Positions 1 to 8,516 of a DNA stretch of 41,122 nt are shown here, one piece after another. The position numbers and the translations under genes are program-made. Position 1 is the first letter of the stretch; every line of letters starts with the position of its first letter. Below the pieces are notes generated by a model. It saw only the letters and a list, made by a program, of their open reading frames with translations. It made no database searches and was not told the DNA's origin. The DNA comes from Dehalococcoidia bacterium. Its GTDB lineage: Bacteria; Chloroflexota; Dehalococcoidia; Tepidiformales; Tepidiformaceae. The DNA lies in the NCBI GenBank assembly GCA_020847985.1, contig JADLBC010000055.1, positions 1 to 41,122 of the forward strand, written 5' to 3'.

Positions 1-1032
1 AGGTTGACGAAGAGAGGGGCACTGCCGTTGGTTTGGGTTGTCACACACCTGACCACGGAGGCCCCTCGATGTCCCATCCTAACGCCAAGCTCACGGAATA
101 CGGTCGGCTGCTCCTTGTCAGCCGTCTTGAAGAAGGCTGGACCCAGGCAGAGGTCGCCGAGGCCCAGGGGATCTCCCGCAGCACCGTCGCGAAGTACGCG
201 AAGCGGTACCGCGAGGAAGGTGTCGAGGGGCTGAAGGATCGCTCCAGTCGCGCCCGGCGCCTGCCTCACGCACTTGGAGAGACGGTGATCGAGGCGATCT
301 GCACGCTCCGGCGGGAGCTCGGCGCCGGGCCGCATCGCATTGCCTACGAACTGGGGATGGCCGCTTCGACGGTGTACGGCGTGCTCAAGCGCGCCGGCCT
401 CTCCGTCCTGGCCCGGCTCGATCGCACGACCCGGGCCGTCATCCGCTACGAACGTGAACGCCCGGGGGAGCTGGTGCACCTGGACGTGAAGAAGTTCGGC
501 CGCATCCCGGAGGGTGGAGGCAAGCGCTTCGACCCTGGCTTCGCGGAGAACGGCGTAGGGCGCAAACGGCCGGGGCCAAGACGGGGCCACGACTACGTGT
601 ACGTCGCCGTCGACGACCACAGCCGCTTTGCCTATGCCGAGGCCCTGCCGGACGAGACCGGGGCGAGCACCGCGGGCTTCCTCCTGCGCGCGGTACAGGC
701 CTTTGCCAGTGCCGGTATCACCGTCGAGCGGGTCCTCACCGACAACGCGTTCAACTACCGCCGCTCACGCGCGTTTGCCGATGCGGCGAATTTGCATGGT
801 ATCGGACGTCTCCACACACAGCCGTATCGCCCGCAGACCAACGGCAAGGCCGAGGCCTTCAACAAGACGCTCCAGCGCGAATGGGCGTACCGGCGCCCGT
901 ATCGCACCAATGCCGAACGCCTCGCCGCGCTACAGCCCTTCCTCAATGACTACAACTTCGCCCGCCCCCACACTGCCATCGGCAACCGGCCACCGGCATC
1001 CCGCCTGTAAACAACCCTCGTGGGAACTACAA
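1..1032 (+). mobile_element. IS481-family insertion sequence, left end not resolved
   Basis: The element is defined by an intact IS481-type transposase gene. The right end must lie between the transposase stop (1010) and the stop codon of the next gene, which begins at 1033, so it fits in about 22 bases. A short inverted match, GGGTTGT at 35-41 and ACAACCC at 1011-1017, may be part of the terminal inverted repeats, but the flanking bases match poorly. No target duplication can be seen because the left flank may lie outside the window. Boundaries are therefore approximate. Confidence 0.6.
69..1010 (+). CDS. IS481-family transposase (DDE recombinase)
   Basis: Transposase of 313 residues that cuts and joins the ends of its own insertion sequence. 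The N-terminal third is a helix-turn-helix domain (about residues 10-60, with the helix-turn-helix core around TQAEVAEAQGISRSTV). The rest is an RNase H-like integrase core. The catalytic triad is visible as D139 (in HLDVKKF), D225 (in LTDNAF) and E262 (in NGKAEAFN), followed by the usual ARPHTAIGNRPP end. The length is normal for the family and there is no frameshift, so it may be active. ATG 69 is chosen because GGAGG lies just upstream; an open frame reaches back to 33 but has no such signal. Confidence 0.93.
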   Translation: MSHPNAKLTEYGRLLLVSRLEEGWTQAEVAEAQGISRSTVAKYAKRYREEGVEGLKDRSSRARRLPHALGETVIEAICTLRRELGAGPHRIAYELGMAASTVYGVLKRAGLSVLARLDRTTRAVIRYERERPGELVHLDVKKFGRIPEGGGKRFDPGFAENGVGRKRPGPRRGHDYVYVAVDDHSRFAYAEALPDETGASTAGFLLRAVQAFASAGITVERVLTDNAFNYRRSRAFADAANLHGIGRLHTQPYRPQTNGKAEAFNKTLQREWAYRRPYRTNAERLAALQPFLNDYNFARPHTAIGNRPPASRL

Positions 1033-2025
1033 CTAGCTCGCGCCCGGCGTCCCGCTGTCGTTGGCCGCACGGGCGCGGCGCAGGTCGAATGAGATCGATT
1101 CGCGGCCGAGGAGCAGGAAGAGCGCGCCGAGGATGCTCACGGGGAGCACGTTCACCAGGTGCGCGAGGATGGCGAAGCTCAGCGCGGCACTCGGTTCGAC
1201 ATGGAACGGCATCAGCGTGAGCGTCGCCGCCGCGTGGAACACCCCCACATAGCCGGGCGATGACGGCAGCAGCATGGCCAGGTTCGTCGTGCACGTCAGC
1301 AGCACGGCGACGGCCATCGGCGTGTGGATGTGCAGGGCCGCCATCAGGAACCAGTTGATCGCGAACGCGCCCGCCCACGCCCCCGCCGACCAGCCCCAGA
1401 TGAGGAGCACATGCCGCCGCGCGAAGAGCAGCCGCAGGCCATCGCGGAACGAAGCCGTCTCCGCTCGCAACGCGCCGGGCAGCGGCAGCCGGACGCGTTC
1501 GAACAGCGACCGGCGCACGAGGTCCCGCAGGAAGTACCCGGCCACCGTGATAACAACGGCCGCCGCGAGCACCGTCCAGGCCGCATGCAGCCACGGTTCA
1601 TAGGTCGAGGGGATCGGCAGGAACGGGCTGATTGCCACGAAGCACGCCAGCAGCGTCACCGTATCGGTCACGCGCTCGGTGAGGAGGGACGAGAGCACGC
1701 TGCCGAAGCGAAGGCCCGGCTGCCGCGACGCCAACGCGATCCGCGCGACATCGCCCAGGCGCGCGGGCAACACGTTGTTGAGCAGGAACGAGATATGGAG
1801 GATGCGGTACAGGCGGGGCGTCGCGACGGGCGAGTCATCCGGCAGCAGGAGCCGCCACCGCGCCGTCTTCGCCACCAGCGAAAGCACCAGGCAGAGGATC
1901 GCCAGCACGATGAGCCGTTCGTCCGCCGACTGCAGCACGCCCCAGACGGTCTGCCAGGCGATGAGCTTCACCAGCAGGCCAACCGAAAGCGCCGTGAGCG
2001 CGAGTCCGACCACGAAGCGTCGCAT
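1033..2025 (-). CDS. YbhN/UPF0104-type flippase-like integral membrane protein
   Basis: Protein of 330 residues with about seven or eight hydrophobic segments, matching the lysylphosphatidylglycerol synthase transmembrane-region family (PF03706). Typical features are the stretch LLNNVLPARLGDVARI near residue 85, an arginine-rich cytoplasmic loop, and the PSSPGYVGVFHAA segment near residue 255. Members without the synthase domain are thought to move lipids or lipid-linked sugars across the membrane; the substrate here is unknown. The stop codon lies at the edge of the insertion sequence, so the 3' end has no natural terminator left. ATG 2025 has AGAAGAG upstream. It is divergent from a PAP2 gene, which also suggests envelope lipid metabolism. 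Confidence 0.8.
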   Translation of the reverse strand: MRRFVVGLALTALSVGLLVKLIAWQTVWGVLQSADERLIVLAILCLVLSLVAKTARWRLLLPDDSPVATPRLYRILHISFLLNNVLPARLGDVARIALASRQPGLRFGSVLSSLLTERVTDTVTLLACFVAISPFLPIPSTYEPWLHAAWTVLAAAVVITVAGYFLRDLVRRSLFERVRLPLPGALRAETASFRDGLRLLFARRHVLLIWGWSAGAWAGAFAINWFLMAALHIHTPMAVAVLLTCTTNLAMLLPSSPGYVGVFHAAATLTLMPFHVEPSAALSFAILAHLVNVLPVSILGALFLLLGRESISFDLRRARAANDSGTPGAS

Positions 2026-2120
2026 TACAGGCTCTTCTCACCCGTTGGGCGCGTCACCATGGTAAGGATCGCATATTCGCCGCCTTCCGTCAGCGTTGCG
2101 CGGGCGATACGGTGGACGCG

Positions 2121-3080
2121 ATGACGATGGCCGGGGGCAGCCAACAGACGCCGGCGGGCTTCCTGCACGGCCGCGTCTACCTCGCGATCCAGGTGCTGTC
2201 GCTCCTCCTCATGACGGGGAGCGTGGCCACACGCCTCTGGAGCGACCACCTTTGGCTCGGCCCGGCGCTCGTCGCGGTGGCGTTTGTGGCGTGGGCTCCC
2301 GAGCTGTGGCTGCGTCGTCAGCGCTCGTGGTGGTTCGCCTACGTCGCGGGCATTTTCGTGTACACGCTCCTGCGCGCCCTCGCCGACGAAACAGCCATCC
2401 CCATCCGCACGCAGTACGTCATCCACGTCGACCAGGCGCTCTTCTTCGGCCGGGACCCGGTGACGGTCCTGCAATCGCGCTTCTTCTCCCCCGACCGCGT
2501 GACGTTCGTCGATGTCCTCGCCGTGCAGGTGCACTGGTCGTTCTTCCTTGCGCCGCATGCGCTCGCCCTCTACGTGTTCTGGCGCCACCGCGAGGAGTTC
2601 GCGGGTTACACCGTGCTCGTCGTGGGGACGATGTATCTCGGCCTGCTGCTCTTCTTCCTCGCTCCGACGACGCCGCCCTGGCTCGCCGCGCAGCAGGGCG
2701 CGCTCGATGGTGCCTATCGCGTGATGGACTTCGTTGGCGGTCGCGTGGATTCGCAGTCGTACCAGTCGTTCTATGCCTCGCTGGGCGAACCGAACTCCGT
2801 GGCGGCCATGCCATCCATCCACATGGGCGTGACCTTCGCGATGTACCTCTGGGCGCGCGGCGCGCGGCCGCGCCTGGCCCGCGTGCTGCTCATCTACAGC
2901 CTGGTCATGGGCGCCGCGCTGGTCTACCTGGCCGAGCATTACGCACTGGACCTCGGCGTGGGCGTCGTCTGCGCGCTGGGTGCCTACGCGGCGGCCCGCC
3001 TGCGCGATCTCCTCCCCGCGCCCTCAGGCCGCCCGGTGGTAGAGGCTCGTCCCGTCGGTCTTGAGTCCGAGATCGCGTGA
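2121..3080 (+). CDS. PAP2-superfamily membrane phosphatase (inositolphosphotransferase-like)
   Basis: Integral membrane protein of 319 residues with at least six hydrophobic segments. The PAP2_3 catalytic signature is visible: PSIHMG at 231-236 supplies one active-site His, and AEHYALD near 271-277 supplies a second His with a following Asp. This is the arrangement of the PAP2_3/AUR1-like group (PF14378), which transfers or removes lipid phosphate groups at the membrane. The substrate cannot be told from sequence. A GTG at 2112 would add three residues; neither start has a clear ribosome site. The last 57 bases overlap the 3' end of convergent cheR, so the PAP2 tail is read from the strand opposite the CheR C-terminus. 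Confidence 0.78.
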   Translation: MTMAGGSQQTPAGFLHGRVYLAIQVLSLLLMTGSVATRLWSDHLWLGPALVAVAFVAWAPELWLRRQRSWWFAYVAGIFVYTLLRALADETAIPIRTQYVIHVDQALFFGRDPVTVLQSRFFSPDRVTFVDVLAVQVHWSFFLAPHALALYVFWRHREEFAGYTVLVVGTMYLGLLLFFLAPTTPPWLAAQQGALDGAYRVMDFVGGRVDSQSYQSFYASLGEPNSVAAMPSIHMGVTFAMYLWARGARPRLARVLLIYSLVMGAALVYLAEHYALDLGVGVVCALGAYAAARLRDLLPAPSGRPVVEARPVGLESEIA

Positions 3081-3827
3081 GCGCGAGATGAGCTCGCTGC
3101 CGCCGACGAAGAGGTAGCCCCCCGGCCGCAGTGCCCCTGTGAAGCCCGCGTAGATCTGCTGCTTCGCATCCTCGGTGAAGTAGATCACCACGTTCCGGCA
3201 GAGGATCACGTCGAGGTCCGTGGGATAGGCATCCTTCAGCAGGTCGTGCCTGCGAAAGGTGACCATGCGCTTCACCGCATCCGTGACGGCGTACGTCTCG
3301 CCCTCGGCCTTGAAATACTTCTTGAGCATCGCCTCCGGCGCCGAGCGCACTTCGGAAGCGAGATAGCCCCTGCCGTCCTTCGCGCGCGAAAGGATGGGCA
3401 TGTCCACATCCGTCGCCAGAATGCTGTGGTTCCCGCGCGGGTCGATCTCGTTGAGGATCATCGCGAGCGTGTACGGCTCGCAGCCGATCGAGCACCCGGC
3501 ACTCCAGATCTTCAGCTGCTTCCGCTGCGCCAGGAGCGCGGGGAAGATGCGCGTCTGCAGGTCCGCGAAGCGCTCGGGCTGGCGGAAGAATTCGCTGACA
3601 TTGATCGTCAGTGTGTCGCGCACTTCGTCGAGCAGCGCCGGCTGCGCCCGGATCGCGCCCGCGAACGTAGTCCAATCAGCGACGCCGCGGCGCGCCATCA
3701 CGGCGGCCAGGCGCCGCTTCATCTGCGGTTCCTTGTAGGCGCCCAGCGGCACCCCGATGGCCTTCTCCAATGTCGTGCGGAAGGCCAGCCACTCACGGTC
3801 GTCGGCTGCGGGCGTGGTTTCGGACAT
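3024..3827 (-). CDS. cheR: CheR chemoreceptor glutamate methyltransferase
   Basis: S-adenosylmethionine-dependent enzyme of 267 residues that methylates glutamates on chemoreceptors, the opposing activity to CheB. The N-terminal all-alpha domain contains the family motif INVSEFFR (75-82). The SAM-binding motif reads AGCSIGCEPYTLAM (110-123), where most relatives have GEEPY; the conserved Glu (E117) remains. DVILCRNVVIYF (206-217) is the other family hallmark. It is the last gene of the minus-strand chemotaxis operon, 10 bases after cheB, with AGGAGA before its ATG. No pentapeptide-binding insertion is obvious. Confidence 0.96.
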   Translation of the reverse strand: MSETTPAADDREWLAFRTTLEKAIGVPLGAYKEPQMKRRLAAVMARRGVADWTTFAGAIRAQPALLDEVRDTLTINVSEFFRQPERFADLQTRIFPALLAQRKQLKIWSAGCSIGCEPYTLAMILNEIDPRGNHSILATDVDMPILSRAKDGRGYLASEVRSAPEAMLKKYFKAEGETYAVTDAVKRMVTFRRHDLLKDAYPTDLDVILCRNVVIYFTEDAKQQIYAGFTGALRPGGYLFVGGSELISRSRDLGLKTDGTSLYHRAA

Positions 3828-3837
3828 TGTTCGTCTC

Positions 3838-4884
3838 CTAGGCGACGGCGCGAATCAGGGCTTCGGCCATGTGGTCGAGAGGGATCTCGTGTGGGTTACG
3901 GGTGTGTTCGCGCGTGCTCTTGGGCATGCCGTAGACGACGCAGCTCGCCTCGTCCTGGACGAGGATCGTGCCGCCGAGGGCCTCGATGCGCGCGGCCCCA
4001 TCGGCGCCATCCCTGCCCATGCCCGTGAGTACCGCCACCGTCGCGTTCCCGCCGTAGACCGAGGCGATCGACGCGAGCGTGATGTCGGCCGCGGGCCGGA
4101 CGCCGTGAAGCGTCGGCGCGTCGTTGAGGTGTATGCGGTGGTCGGGCCCGACGGTGAGGTGGAAACCGCCCGGGGCGATGAGCACGCGGCCCACGGCGAC
4201 GGTGTCGCCCTCCTCGGCTTCGCTCACGGCCAGCGGCGAAATCGCGTCGAGGCGTCTCGCCAGTGCCGAGGTGAAGCCCGATGGCATGTGCTGCACCACG
4301 ATGACGGCCGCGCCGAGGTTCGCGGGCAGGCGCGGGACGACCTGGCTCAGGGCCGGCGGTCCGCCCGTTGATGAGCAGATCACGATCACACGCGGGCTCT
4401 TCCCGGCGGCCTGCGCCGTGCCCTGGCCGGCGAACTGGAGGCGCTGGCGGCGCTGCTGCACCCGCGCTTCACTGGCGCGAAGCACCGCCTCGGCCAGCTG
4501 GTTCTCGACGTTGATGAGCTCGGCGCTGAGCGCGCCCGGCTTCCCGACGCATTCCACCGCGCCCGCTTCGAGCGCGCGAATCGCCGTGTCGGCGCCCTCC
4601 GCCGTCAGCGTCGACACCATGACGATGGGCGTCGGCACCACGTGCATGATCTCCTCGACGGCGCGGATGCCATCCATGCGGGGCATCTCCACGTCCATCG
4701 TGATCACGTCCGGGCGCAGTTCCAGCGCCTTGCGCACCGCTTCGACGCCGTCCGATGCCGTATCCACGACGACCACGCCCGGCGCCTTTTCGAGCAGGCG
4801 CTGCAGGGCACGGCGCATGAACGCCGAATCGTCGGCGATTAGCACGCGGATCTGCTTGTCCGGCTTGAGCTCGGGTTGACCCAT
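3838..4884 (-). CDS. cheB: CheB receptor methylesterase/glutamine deamidase
   Basis: Response regulator-effector of 348 residues. The receiver domain (about 12-130) has the phosphorylatable Asp64 in TMDVEMP. The C-terminal methylesterase domain (about 163-348) has the catalytic triad Ser172 (in SSTGG), His199 (in QHMPSGF) and Asp292 (in TGMGRDGADG). It removes methyl groups from receptors and deamidates glutamines after phosphorylation by CheA. ATG 4884 is preferred because AGGAGG lies seven bases upstream; a GTG immediately before it is in frame. It lies between cheY and cheR in the operon. Confidence 0.96.
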   Translation of the reverse strand: MGQPELKPDKQIRVLIADDSAFMRRALQRLLEKAPGVVVVDTASDGVEAVRKALELRPDVITMDVEMPRMDGIRAVEEIMHVVPTPIVMVSTLTAEGADTAIRALEAGAVECVGKPGALSAELINVENQLAEAVLRASEARVQQRRQRLQFAGQGTAQAAGKSPRVIVICSSTGGPPALSQVVPRLPANLGAAVIVVQHMPSGFTSALARRLDAISPLAVSEAEEGDTVAVGRVLIAPGGFHLTVGPDHRIHLNDAPTLHGVRPAADITLASIASVYGGNATVAVLTGMGRDGADGAARIEALGGTILVQDEASCVVYGMPKSTREHTRNPHEIPLDHMAEALIRAVA

Positions 4885-4906
4885 CACGAGCCCTCCTGGG
4901 GGGTGG

Positions 4907-5263
4907 TCAGGCGCAGAGCTTGCTGACGGCGGCGAGCACGCGGTCGCCTTCGCACGGCTTTACAAGGAAGTCCTTGGCGCCGCTCTTCACCGCTTCGAGG
5001 ACAATCTGCTGCTGCCCGAGCGCGGTCACCATCGCCACACGCGCGGTGGGGTCGAGCGCCTTGATCTCGCGCAGCGCGGTGAGGCCGTCCATTTCCGGCA
5101 TGGTGATGTCCATGAGCACGGCATCGGGGCGCTTGGCGCGGTACTTCTCGATGGCGTCCATACCGTTCTCGGCCTGGACGACGTCGTACCCGGCCTCGGT
5201 CAAAATCTTGGAAGTCCGCATCCTCATGAACGCGGCATCATCGACGACGAGAATTGTTGCCAT
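4907..5263 (-). CDS. cheY: CheY single-domain response regulator
   Basis: Receiver-only protein of 118 residues. The acidic pocket D8-D9, phospho-acceptor D52 (in LMDITMPEMDG), T80 and K102 are all present. CheY-phosphate normally binds FliM at the flagellar switch, and the adjacent divergent fliM keeps the matching N-terminal peptide. Dephosphorylation is probably served by CheC and CheX encoded beside it, as no CheZ is seen. GGAGA precedes the ATG by a few bases. Confidence 0.95.
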   Translation of the reverse strand: MATILVVDDAAFMRMRTSKILTEAGYDVVQAENGMDAIEKYRAKRPDAVLMDITMPEMDGLTALREIKALDPTARVAMVTALGQQQIVLEAVKSGAKDFLVKPCEGDRVLAAVSKLCA

Positions 5264-5272
5264 GTTGGTCTC

Positions 5273-5779
5273 CTACAGTTCGGTCGGGGACGAGGCCGCG
5301 GTCCGCACATAAGTACGGCCAGCCGCCATGTGGAGCTCCATCGTCCGGCCCTTCGTGCCGCCGAGGTCCTCGGCGCCCACGCGCAGGCCAAGCCGCTTGA
5401 GCTGCTCCTTGATAGCTTCGGCATTTCTCGCGCCGATCTTGAATTTCTCCGCGTTCGCGGGCCCGAGCACGGCTGCGCCGCCGGCCACCTTGATCACCAG
5501 GGAGGCCTTCGATGCCCCCCGGCGCGTGAGTTCGCCGAGCAACGCGGCCACGCCCCAATCGGCGTAGCGCGCCGGCTCTTTCCCATCGGACACACGCCCC
5601 TCCGAATCCGGCAGGAGCACGTGCACCAGTCCGCCCGAGCGCGTCGCCGGGTCGTAGAAGCTCACGCCCACGCAGGACCCGAGGCCGTAGGCGACGAGCA
5701 CCTCGTTGGGATCATTGCTCACCGCGATCTGGCCAATCCCCACGGAGACGCGCCGTTGGTCGCTGACGAGCGTGCTCAT
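5273..5779 (-). CDS. cheD: CheD receptor glutamine deamidase
   Basis: Cytosolic protein of 168 residues of the CheD family, which deamidates receptor glutamines and forms a complex with CheC. YGLGSCVGV carries the catalytic Cys36 and GLVHVLLP carries His53, with the same 17-residue spacing as Cys27 and His44 in the Thermotoga enzyme. The position matching the third residue, Thr21 in Thermotoga, is Ala30 here. ATG 5779 overlaps the cheC stop as ATGA and follows AGGGAGG; an upstream in-frame start at 5809 would lie inside cheC and is less likely. Confidence 0.94.
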   Translation of the reverse strand: MSTLVSDQRRVSVGIGQIAVSNDPNEVLVAYGLGSCVGVSFYDPATRSGGLVHVLLPDSEGRVSDGKEPARYADWGVAALLGELTRRGASKASLVIKVAGGAAVLGPANAEKFKIGARNAEAIKEQLKRLGLRVGAEDLGGTKGRTMELHMAAGRTYVRTAASSPTEL

Positions 5780-6378
5780 GCCGCCTCCCTCACCAGGAGG
5801 TTGATGCATTCCGGGTCCGGCGCGACGATCAGCAGCCCCGCCGTCTCCCCCGAGTGGTCCTCGAACACCGTGTCGATCATGAGAATGTCGCCCGACTGGG
5901 CCATCACCTCGGCGTAGACCGATTGGACCAGCGCGATCGCCATGTCGTTCAGCAGCACGGGCGGCGTCGGATGCAGCACCAGGTGCGCGTAGTCACCCAG
6001 GGCGTTCACGAACGCCGACCCCACGATGTTCGCGAGTTCGCCGATTGCGGACAGCGCGAGTTCGTCCGACTCCACCGTCGTCCCGATGGGCTGTCCGCAC
6101 ATCAGGTCCACGCATTCGAACGCGCGCTTTTCCGGGAAGAGCAGCATCACGTGGCCCGAGATGTCGCCCGTCATCGAAAGGTAGGCGCCGAGCACCACCT
6201 GCTCTTCGCCGCCCACGGCGTCACAGGCGTCGGATTTCGTGCCGAGCCGCACGTTGGGGACATGGATTGCGATCTCCTGCCCCATGAGCCCGCTCAGCCC
6301 GCGGCCCGCGCGCACCGCGCCATCGCGGGCGACGGTCGAAAGCGCGTCGGTGATCTGTCGTTGTGCCGGTGCCAGCAT
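5776..6378 (-). CDS. cheC: CheC CheY-phosphate phosphatase with one intact active site
   Basis: Protein of 200 residues of the CheC/CheX/FliY phosphatase family, which removes phosphate from CheY and partners CheD. The family normally has two E-x2-N sites. The second is intact in SAIGELANIVGSAFVNAL (about 111-128). The first region, DALSTVARDGAVRAGRGLSG (about 11-30), aligns with the usual LDALKEIGNIGAGNAATALS but has Thr for the Glu and Arg for the Asn, so that site should be dead. The start follows GGGGAGG. It is translationally coupled to cheD through ATGA. Confidence 0.92.
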   Translation of the reverse strand: MLAPAQRQITDALSTVARDGAVRAGRGLSGLMGQEIAIHVPNVRLGTKSDACDAVGGEEQVVLGAYLSMTGDISGHVMLLFPEKRAFECVDLMCGQPIGTTVESDELALSAIGELANIVGSAFVNALGDYAHLVLHPTPPVLLNDMAIALVQSVYAEVMAQSGDILMIDTVFEDHSGETAGLLIVAPDPECINLLVREAA

Positions 6379-6397
6379 GTTTCCTCCCCGTTGGCGC

Positions 6398-8482
6398 CTA
6401 GGCTGCGAACAGTGCTTGTTCGGAAATCAGGCTTGGCATGTCGATGATGAGCCCGAGCGTGCCATCCCCGAGGATGGTCGCGCCGGTGAGCCCCTTGCGG
6501 TTGCCGATGAGATCGCCGAGCGATTTCACCACCACGTCCTGTTCGCCCAGCAGCCGATCGACCAGGAAACCAACCTGGCGCGACCCGTGCCTGGCGGCGA
6601 CGACGAAGCGTTCGCCTTCCGGCTCCACCGATGGCCCATCGCCCAGCGCCTGTGCCAGGTCGATGAGCGGGAAGAGCTTCCCTCGCAGCCGCAGCGTGCG
6701 GTTGCCATTGACGGAGTGGATGTCGGCTTCGCGTTCCAGCAGTGCCTCCGTCACGGAGACGAGCGGCATCGCGTAGACCGTCTGCTGCGCCATCACCATG
6801 AGCGCCTTCGTCGTCGCGAGCGTGAGCGGGAGTTGGATGATGAACTCGCTGCCCTTGCCCGGCTCGCTGCGCACCGAGACGTTGCCGTTCACGCGCTCGA
6901 TGTTCGTGCGCACGATGTCCATGCCCACGCCCCGCCCGGAGACATCCGAAAGCGTCTTCGCCGTCGAAAGGCCCGGCAGGAAGATGAACTGGACGGCCGC
7001 CTCGTCGCTCGCCGCGTCGGCCACGTCCCGCGCGATGAGCCCCTTTTCCACCGCCTTGTTTCGCAGCGTCGCCGTGTCGATGCCCTTGCCGTCATCCTTC
7101 ACGGAGAGGTAGATGTAGGTCTCCTGGTTCCACGCGGTGACGGTGACGGTGCCCGTCTCGGGCTTGCCGGCCGCGCGCCGTTCCTCGGGCGATTCCAGCC
7201 CATGGTCGATCGCGTTCCGCAGGATGTGGACGAGCGGGTCCGAGATCTCCTCGATCACGGAGCGGTCGAGCTCGGTCTCCTCGCCCGACATAATGAGTTC
7301 GACTTTCTTGCCGCACTTCGCCGAGACATCGCGCACGAGCCGCGGCAGGCGCGAAAGCACCGAACGCACCGGCAGCATGCGGCTTCGCATGATCTCTTCC
7401 TGCAGTTCGTCCGTGATGCGCGTGAGGTGCGAGGTCGTCTCCTCGAAGTTCTGCAGCAGCTCCTGGAGGTTCGCATCCTTCAGCACCGGGTTCGCCGCTT
7501 CGCGAATCTGCTGCAACCGCGTGCGGTCGATGACGAGCTCGCCCACCAGGTTCATGAGGCCATCAAGCCGTTCGACATCGATGCGGACGGACTGCGACGC
7601 CTTCTTCCCGGCCTTCGCCTCGCTCGCGGGCGCCGCCGCCTCGGGTTCGACCACGCGCAGGCGCGGCCGTTCGCCGGGGACGGAGCCGAGGGGAGTCACC
7701 GGCGTCGCGGCCGCGAGCTCATCCACGCTCAGCAACGCGACGACGACCGGCCCGAGATCGGACACCGCGTCGAGCGCCGTGCGCACGTGCGATTCCTCGA
7801 TGAGCCCCGTGACGGCCATCGTCAGCGAGTGCTCGCCGTTGCCGGCCTCGATCGCGTCGCGGTCCGGCGCGGTCCACGGCACGGCACCGATGGCTTCAAT
7901 CTCCTGCAGGACCTGGTAGCAGCGAATGCCCGGCAGCTCACAGGACGCGTCGATCGTGACGTGCACGTGGAACGCCTGGTTGCCCGCGTTGAGTTCGGCG
8001 AGCAACGTGTCGGCCACCGCCGGCGGCATCGACGCGGGCCTGGCAGTAGCCGTCAGGGAGACAGCCGCGCCGCCGTCGTTGCCATCGAGAATGTCTTTCA
8101 GGCGCGCTTCGATAGCCGCCGGCTCCGTGCCGGAGTGCACGCGCGTCGTCACCTCGGCGGCGAGCACGCGCAGCGCATCGAGCGCCACCAGGAGGACATC
8201 GACGACATCGGAGTCCGGCGAGAGCCGGTTCTGGCGGACGGCATCGAGGACGCTTTCCATCGCATGCGTGAGGCTGGCCATGCGCTTGTGCCCAATCGTC
8301 GCGGAGGAACCCTTGAGGGTGTGCGCCGCGCGGAAGATCTGCTGCACAAGCTCCGCGTCCGGCTCCCCTTCGAGCTGGACGAGCGCTGTGTCGAGCAGCT
8401 CAAGCTGCTCGTCAGCCTCCTCGGTGAAGAGCTTCAGGTCGTCCTCATCGAGGTCGAACTGCAGTGGTTGTCCCTTGGCCAT
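6398..8482 (-). CDS. cheA: CheA chemotaxis histidine kinase
   Basis: Kinase of 694 residues that autophosphorylates and passes phosphate to CheY and CheB. Domains in order: P1 histidine phosphotransfer with His54 in RAAHTLKGSS; a ferredoxin-like P2 region around residues 175-260; P3 dimerisation helices (VERLDGLMNLVGELVIDRTRL); P4 ATP-binding domain with N-box HILRNAIDHGLE, DDGKGID and GRGVGMDIV; and a CheW-like P5 at the C-terminus. The chosen ATG follows GGGAG and lies 34 bases after cheW; the open frame extends upstream into cheW but with no supporting signal. All key motifs are intact. Confidence 0.97.
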   Translation of the reverse strand: MAKGQPLQFDLDEDDLKLFTEEADEQLELLDTALVQLEGEPDAELVQQIFRAAHTLKGSSATIGHKRMASLTHAMESVLDAVRQNRLSPDSDVVDVLLVALDALRVLAAEVTTRVHSGTEPAAIEARLKDILDGNDGGAAVSLTATARPASMPPAVADTLLAELNAGNQAFHVHVTIDASCELPGIRCYQVLQEIEAIGAVPWTAPDRDAIEAGNGEHSLTMAVTGLIEESHVRTALDAVSDLGPVVVALLSVDELAAATPVTPLGSVPGERPRLRVVEPEAAAPASEAKAGKKASQSVRIDVERLDGLMNLVGELVIDRTRLQQIREAANPVLKDANLQELLQNFEETTSHLTRITDELQEEIMRSRMLPVRSVLSRLPRLVRDVSAKCGKKVELIMSGEETELDRSVIEEISDPLVHILRNAIDHGLESPEERRAAGKPETGTVTVTAWNQETYIYLSVKDDGKGIDTATLRNKAVEKGLIARDVADAASDEAAVQFIFLPGLSTAKTLSDVSGRGVGMDIVRTNIERVNGNVSVRSEPGKGSEFIIQLPLTLATTKALMVMAQQTVYAMPLVSVTEALLEREADIHSVNGNRTLRLRGKLFPLIDLAQALGDGPSVEPEGERFVVAARHGSRQVGFLVDRLLGEQDVVVKSLGDLIGNRKGLTGATILGDGTLGLIIDMPSLISEQALFAA

Positions 8483-8516
8483 CCGCCTACTCCCTGGCTT
8501 GTGGTCGAACGCGCAA

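Noticed and set aside
33..68. Start of the transposase at 33
   Set aside because: The ATG at 69 has GGAGG upstream and begins with the conserved MSHPNAKLT; the extension is not family-like.
6407..6421. GAAC-N7-GTTC near the end of cheA as a third LexA-type site
   Set aside because: The spacing is seven, not four, and it lies inside coding sequence.
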